Assembly: GCA_016198915.1 (NCBI GenBank)
Contig: JACQHS010000055.1
Coordinates: 1-7,433 of the forward strand
Reading direction: 5' to 3'
Length of the DNA stretch: 7,433 nt
DNA from: Candidatus Omnitrophota bacterium
GTDB lineage: Bacteria; Omnitrophota; Gorgyraeia; Aquiviventales; Aquiviventaceae
Part shown: piece by piece, positions 5,414-7,433 of the stretch
Position numbering within the stretch: the first letter of the stretch is position 1
Layout of the letters: every line of letters starts with the position of its first letter
The notes under the pieces: model-generated
Seen by the model: only the letters and a program-made list of their open reading frames with translations
Databases searched by the model: none
What the model was told of the DNA's origin: nothing
Program-made: the position numbers and the translations under genes

Positions 5414-5768
5414 GACCCGAGCCCAGCGCAAAGTCCGTCGTGGCGTCGTCACGAGCAACAAGATGTCCAAGACGATCGTCGTCCGGGTCACCCGCCTCAT
5501 TCGGCACCCGAAGTACGGCCGCGTGATGACGCAGATCAACTCATTCAAGGCGCACGATGAAACCAACAGCGCGGCTGTGGGCGACGTCGTGAACATTATG
5601 GAGACCCGGCCGCTCTCAAAGGACAAGCGGTGGCGGCTCGTCGAGGTCGTCCGCCGCGCGTCCACAGCCCCTCCGGTGCCCGGGACCGAGGAGGATTCAG
5701 GCCGCAAGCCGCGCGCTGCAGGTCAATCTCCCCAGCCTGTGGCTGGCAGCCTGCAGCCTGCAGCGTGA
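5412..5768 (+). CDS. rpsQ: 30S ribosomal protein S17 with repeat-derived C-terminal tail
   Basis: The protein has 118 residues against about 85 for typical S17, an early 16S rRNA-binding OB-fold protein of the 30S body. The core, residues 1-84, is standard: RRGVVTSNKMSKTIVVRVTRL, HPKYGRVMTQINSFKAHDE, AAVGDVVNIMETRPLSKDKRWRLVEVV. After it comes a Pro/Gly/Gln/Ala-rich tail. Residues 97-118 are coded by a palindromic repeat at 5700-5766. ATG 5412 is chosen because it gives the family N-terminus and forms the right edge of the family B repeat. An in-frame ATG at 5340 would add 24 residues coded by that repeat. AGGG (5402-5405), six bases before the start, is a weak ribosome-site candidate supplied by the repeat. 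Confidence 0.95.
   Translation: MTRAQRKVRRGVVTSNKMSKTIVVRVTRLIRHPKYGRVMTQINSFKAHDETNSAAVGDVVNIMETRPLSKDKRWRLVEVVRRASTAPPVPGTEEDSGRKPRAAGQSPQPVAGSLQPAA
5700..5766. repeat. Palindromic repeat inside the 3' end of rpsQ
   Basis: The end of rpsQ is built from a nested palindrome. CGCTGCAGG (5714-5722) pairs with CCTGCAGCG (5757-5765), and inside it CCAGCC (5732-5737) pairs with GGCTGG (5741-5746) around TGT. CCTGCAG occurs twice in tandem (5750-5756 and 5757-5763), so the outer stem has two alternative partners. The sequence resembles the GCTGCAGGCTG-type repeats often found between genes, but here it is in frame and translated as the S17 tail. The repeat ends inside the TGA stop codon (5766-5768), three bases before the rplN start. 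Origin as a mobile repeat is inference. Confidence 0.6.
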
Positions 5769-5771
5769 AAC

Positions 5772-6140
5772 ATGATCCAAATTCGCTCGCAGCTCAGCGT
5801 GGCCGACAACACCGGCGTCAAGAAGGTGTGGGGGATCGGCGTCATCGGCCGGGCGAACAAGCGGACGGCGGACGTCGGGGATGTGATGACGGTCCATGTG
5901 CGTGAAGCGGATCCCGACGCCCTGGCGAAGAAAGGCGAAGTCGTCCGCTGTGTTGTGGTCAGGACGAGAGCGCCCATCCGCCGTCCTGACGGCACGTCGC
6001 TGAAGTTCGATTCCAACGCGGTCGTGCTCATCGATCCGCAGAATAACCCGCGGGGGACCCGCGTGTTCGGTCCCATAGCCCGCGAACTGCGCGAACGGCG
6101 GTTCATGAAGATCATCTCTCTCGCTCCGGAGGTTGTCTGA
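5772..6140 (+). CDS. rplN: 50S ribosomal protein L14
   Basis: The protein has 122 residues, exactly the usual length. L14 is a beta-barrel protein at the subunit interface that contacts 16S rRNA and L19, and it is the site where the silencing factor RsfS binds. The matches are MIQIRSQLSVADNTGVKKV, KKGEVVRCVVVRTRAPIRR, LKFDSNAVVLIDPQNNPRGTRVFGPIAREL and FMKIISLAPEVV, all near consensus. The start lies three bases after the rpsQ stop, next to the repeat that forms the S17 tail. No clear Shine-Dalgarno is present, as the bases before it belong to the repeat. Confidence 0.98.
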   Translation: MIQIRSQLSVADNTGVKKVWGIGVIGRANKRTADVGDVMTVHVREADPDALAKKGEVVRCVVVRTRAPIRRPDGTSLKFDSNAVVLIDPQNNPRGTRVFGPIARELRERRFMKIISLAPEVV

Positions 6141-6144
6141 CGCG

Positions 6145-6459
6145 ATGGCACGCATCAAGAAAGGCGACACGGTCACGGTGCTCAGCGGCAAGGACCGCGG
6201 CAAGAGCGGCAAGGTCCTGCAGGTGTGGCCGGACCGGGACCGCGCGCTCGTCGAACATCTCAACCTGGTGAAACACTTCGAGCGCCGCAGCCAGCAGAAC
6301 CCGCAGGGCGGCGTGATCGAGCGGGAGGGTGCTATCGCGCTCTCGAAGCTGGCCCCGATGTGCCCGAATTGCCGCAAACCGTCACGGGTCGGCTGGTCGG
6401 TGAGCGGCGACGGCCAGAAACAGCGCCTCTGCCGCCGTTGTCAGGGAGTGCTTTCATGA
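6145..6459 (+). CDS. rplX: 50S ribosomal protein L24 with zinc ribbon
   Basis: The protein has 104 residues. L24 starts assembly of the large subunit and carries a KOW motif, seen here as IKKGDTVTVLSGKDRGKSGKV at the N-terminus. The C-terminal half has two CxxC pairs, Cys73/Cys76 and Cys96/Cys99 (CPNC...CRRC), with KPSRVGW between them. This is the zinc-ribbon form common in many phyla and absent from E. coli L24. ATG 6145 is preferred because GGAGG at 6128-6132 lies 12 bases upstream; a TTG at 6133 would abut the GGAGG and add four residues. The stop TGA overlaps the rplE start as ATGA (6456-6459), a coupling junction still intact. Confidence 0.96.
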   Translation: MARIKKGDTVTVLSGKDRGKSGKVLQVWPDRDRALVEHLNLVKHFERRSQQNPQGGVIEREGAIALSKLAPMCPNCRKPSRVGWSVSGDGQKQRLCRRCQGVLS

Positions 6460-7049
6460 GCGCCGGCGCCCGAACGCTGCCCGCGATGCAAGAACGGTAC
6501 CGCAAAGAGATCGCCCCCGGGCTGTCGAAACAGTTCGGCTACAAGAACCTCATGGCGGTCCCGCGGCTTGAAAAGGTCGTGCTGAATATGGGCTGCGGCG
6601 AGGCGGCCCACGATGCCAAGGTGCTGGAAGCGGCGCAAACCGAGCTGGGGCTCATCGCGGGGCAGCGGCCGGTCGTGACCCGCGCCAAAAAGGCCATCTC
6701 CAACTTCAAGATCCGCGAGCATGACGCGGTGGGCTGCAAGGTGACCCTCCGCCGGGCGCGGATGTATGAGTTCCTGGAGAAGCTGGTGAACGTCGCCCTG
6801 CCGCGGATCCGCGATTTTCGCGGGCTGAACCCGCAGGGATTCGACGAAGGCGGAAACTACTCGTTCGGACTGCAGGAGCAGACCATCTTTCCGGAGATTG
6901 TCTTGGATCGAGTCCAGCACGCCTTAGGTATGGACATCACGCTGGTGACCTCTGCCGAGACGCGCGAGGAAGCGTTCGCGCTATTGAAGGGGTTCGGGTT
7001 TCCCTTTGCGAAACCCGGCACACCGGCCGCCACAGAGGCGGCGTCCTGA
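6456..7049 (+). CDS. rplE: 50S ribosomal protein L5
   Basis: The protein has 197 residues, somewhat longer than the usual 179. L5 binds 5S rRNA in the central protuberance and contacts P-site tRNA. The family matches are FGYKNLMAVPRLEKVVLNMG, GQRPVVTRAKKAISNFKIRE, GCKVTLRRARMYEFLEKLVN, LPRIRDFRGLNPQGFD, GNYSFGLQEQTIFPEI and GMDITLVTSAETREEA. ATG 6456 overlaps the rplX stop and has GGGAG (6444-6448) seven bases before it. A second in-frame ATG at 6486 would remove ten residues and also give a plausible N-terminus (MQERYRKEI). The last dozen residues form a Pro/Ala/Thr tail. The stop overlaps the next gene as TGATG. Confidence 0.97.
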   Translation: MSAGARTLPAMQERYRKEIAPGLSKQFGYKNLMAVPRLEKVVLNMGCGEAAHDAKVLEAAQTELGLIAGQRPVVTRAKKAISNFKIREHDAVGCKVTLRRARMYEFLEKLVNVALPRIRDFRGLNPQGFDEGGNYSFGLQEQTIFPEIVLDRVQHALGMDITLVTSAETREEAFALLKGFGFPFAKPGTPAATEAAS

Positions 7050-7234
7050 TGGCGCGCACCTCATGGATTGAGCGGGCCAAGCGCACGCCGAAGTTCAAGA
7101 CGCGGACGGTGAACCGGTGTAATCGTTGCGGACGCCGCCGGGGGTTCTACCGCCGGTTCGGTCTGTGCCGGATCTGTTTTCGCGAAATGGCCTGGCGCGG
7201 TGAGATTCCAGGCCTTGTGAAAGCCAGCTGGTAG
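7049..7234 (+). CDS. rpsN: 30S ribosomal protein S14, zinc-binding type Z
   Basis: The protein has 61 residues, the exact size of the short zinc-binding S14 (also called rpsZ), rather than the about 100-residue zinc-free form of E. coli. It binds 16S rRNA in the 30S head. Four cysteines, Cys24/Cys27 and Cys40/Cys43 (CNRCG and CRICF), form the zinc site. WIERAKRTPKFKTR, NRCNRCGR, FYRRFGLCRICFRE and GEIPGLVKASW are family consensus. Its start overlaps the rplE stop by one base (TGATG), so translation is probably coupled. The following rpsH begins six bases after its stop. Confidence 0.98.
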   Translation: MARTSWIERAKRTPKFKTRTVNRCNRCGRRRGFYRRFGLCRICFREMAWRGEIPGLVKASW

Positions 7235-7240
7235 CGTGCC

Positions 7241-7433
7241 ATGGCGATCAGCGATTCGATCGGCGATGGACTCACGAAGCTGCGCAACGCCTCGCAGGCG
7301 TTGCACCCCACGGTGGATCTACGGGCATCCCGCATGCTGGAACAGGTCCTCGCCGTGCTCAAGCAGGAGGGGTTCATCCGGACGTATAAGACGGTCGGAG
7401 AGCAGCCCACGCAGCGATTCCTGCGGGTGTACC
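7241..7433 (+). CDS. rpsH: 30S ribosomal protein S8, N-terminal part (partial)
   Basis: The frame from ATG 7241 is open to the end of the window and gives 64 codons. S8 binds the central domain of 16S rRNA and, in E. coli, represses the spc operon by binding the rplE region of the mRNA. The N-terminal domain is recognisable: SDSIGDGLTKLRNA matches the consensus DPIADMLTRIRNA, and HPTVDLRASRMLEQVLAVLKQEGFIRTY matches the helix-strand that follows. The position right after S14 supports the call. No Shine-Dalgarno is visible in the six-base gap. The C-terminal RNA-binding domain lies beyond the window. Confidence 0.93.
   Translation, partial: MAISDSIGDGLTKLRNASQALHPTVDLRASRMLEQVLAVLKQEGFIRTYKTVGEQPTQRFLRVY

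Overview
This is bacterial chromosomal DNA, high in G+C, carrying the classic S10-spc ribosomal protein operon. All seventeen genes are on the + strand. The order is: 3' end of tuf (EF-Tu), rpsJ, rplC, rplD, rplW, rplB, rpsS, rplV, rpsC, rplP, rpmC, rpsQ, rplN, rplX, rplE, rpsN (zinc-binding short type), and the 5' end of rpsH. Gene order and protein sequences are plainly bacterial. The zinc-ribbon forms of L24 and S14, the Ala/Pro/Lys-rich tails and the intergenic palindromic repeats suggest an uncultured or poorly sampled lineage. Omnitrophota or a relative is a guess from the repeat style; nothing in the window proves it.

Layout: 1-141 is the end of EF-Tu. 142-260 and 570-670 are spacers, each with a copy of one palindromic repeat (family A, 20-base arms, CGGGACA...GTCCCG). 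1388-1493 and 5273-5411 are spacers occupied almost wholly by a second element (family B, terminal inverted repeats ATCCCACGCCCTG/CAGGGCGTGGGAT). 5700-5766 is a third palindromic sequence that is translated as the C-terminal tail of S17. Every other gene junction is tight, from a 17-base overlap to a 10-base gap. No stretch over 300 bases lacks a gene.

The genes act together: one transcript supplies proteins of the 50S subunit (L3, L4, L23, L2, L22, L16, L29, L14, L24, L5) and the 30S subunit (S10, S19, S3, S17, S14, S8), after EF-Tu. No unknown protein-coding system is present.

The noteworthy signal is the invasion of this essential operon by small hairpin elements. All four spacer insertions lie directly after a stop codon in the context ATGA. 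In three of the four, the next gene also begins ATGA, so removing the insert plus one ATGA restores a perfect 4-base stop/start overlap. Both family B copies fit an element that enters the ATGA of overlapping genes and leaves both reading frames intact. Target choice, mobility and any regulatory effect are inference.
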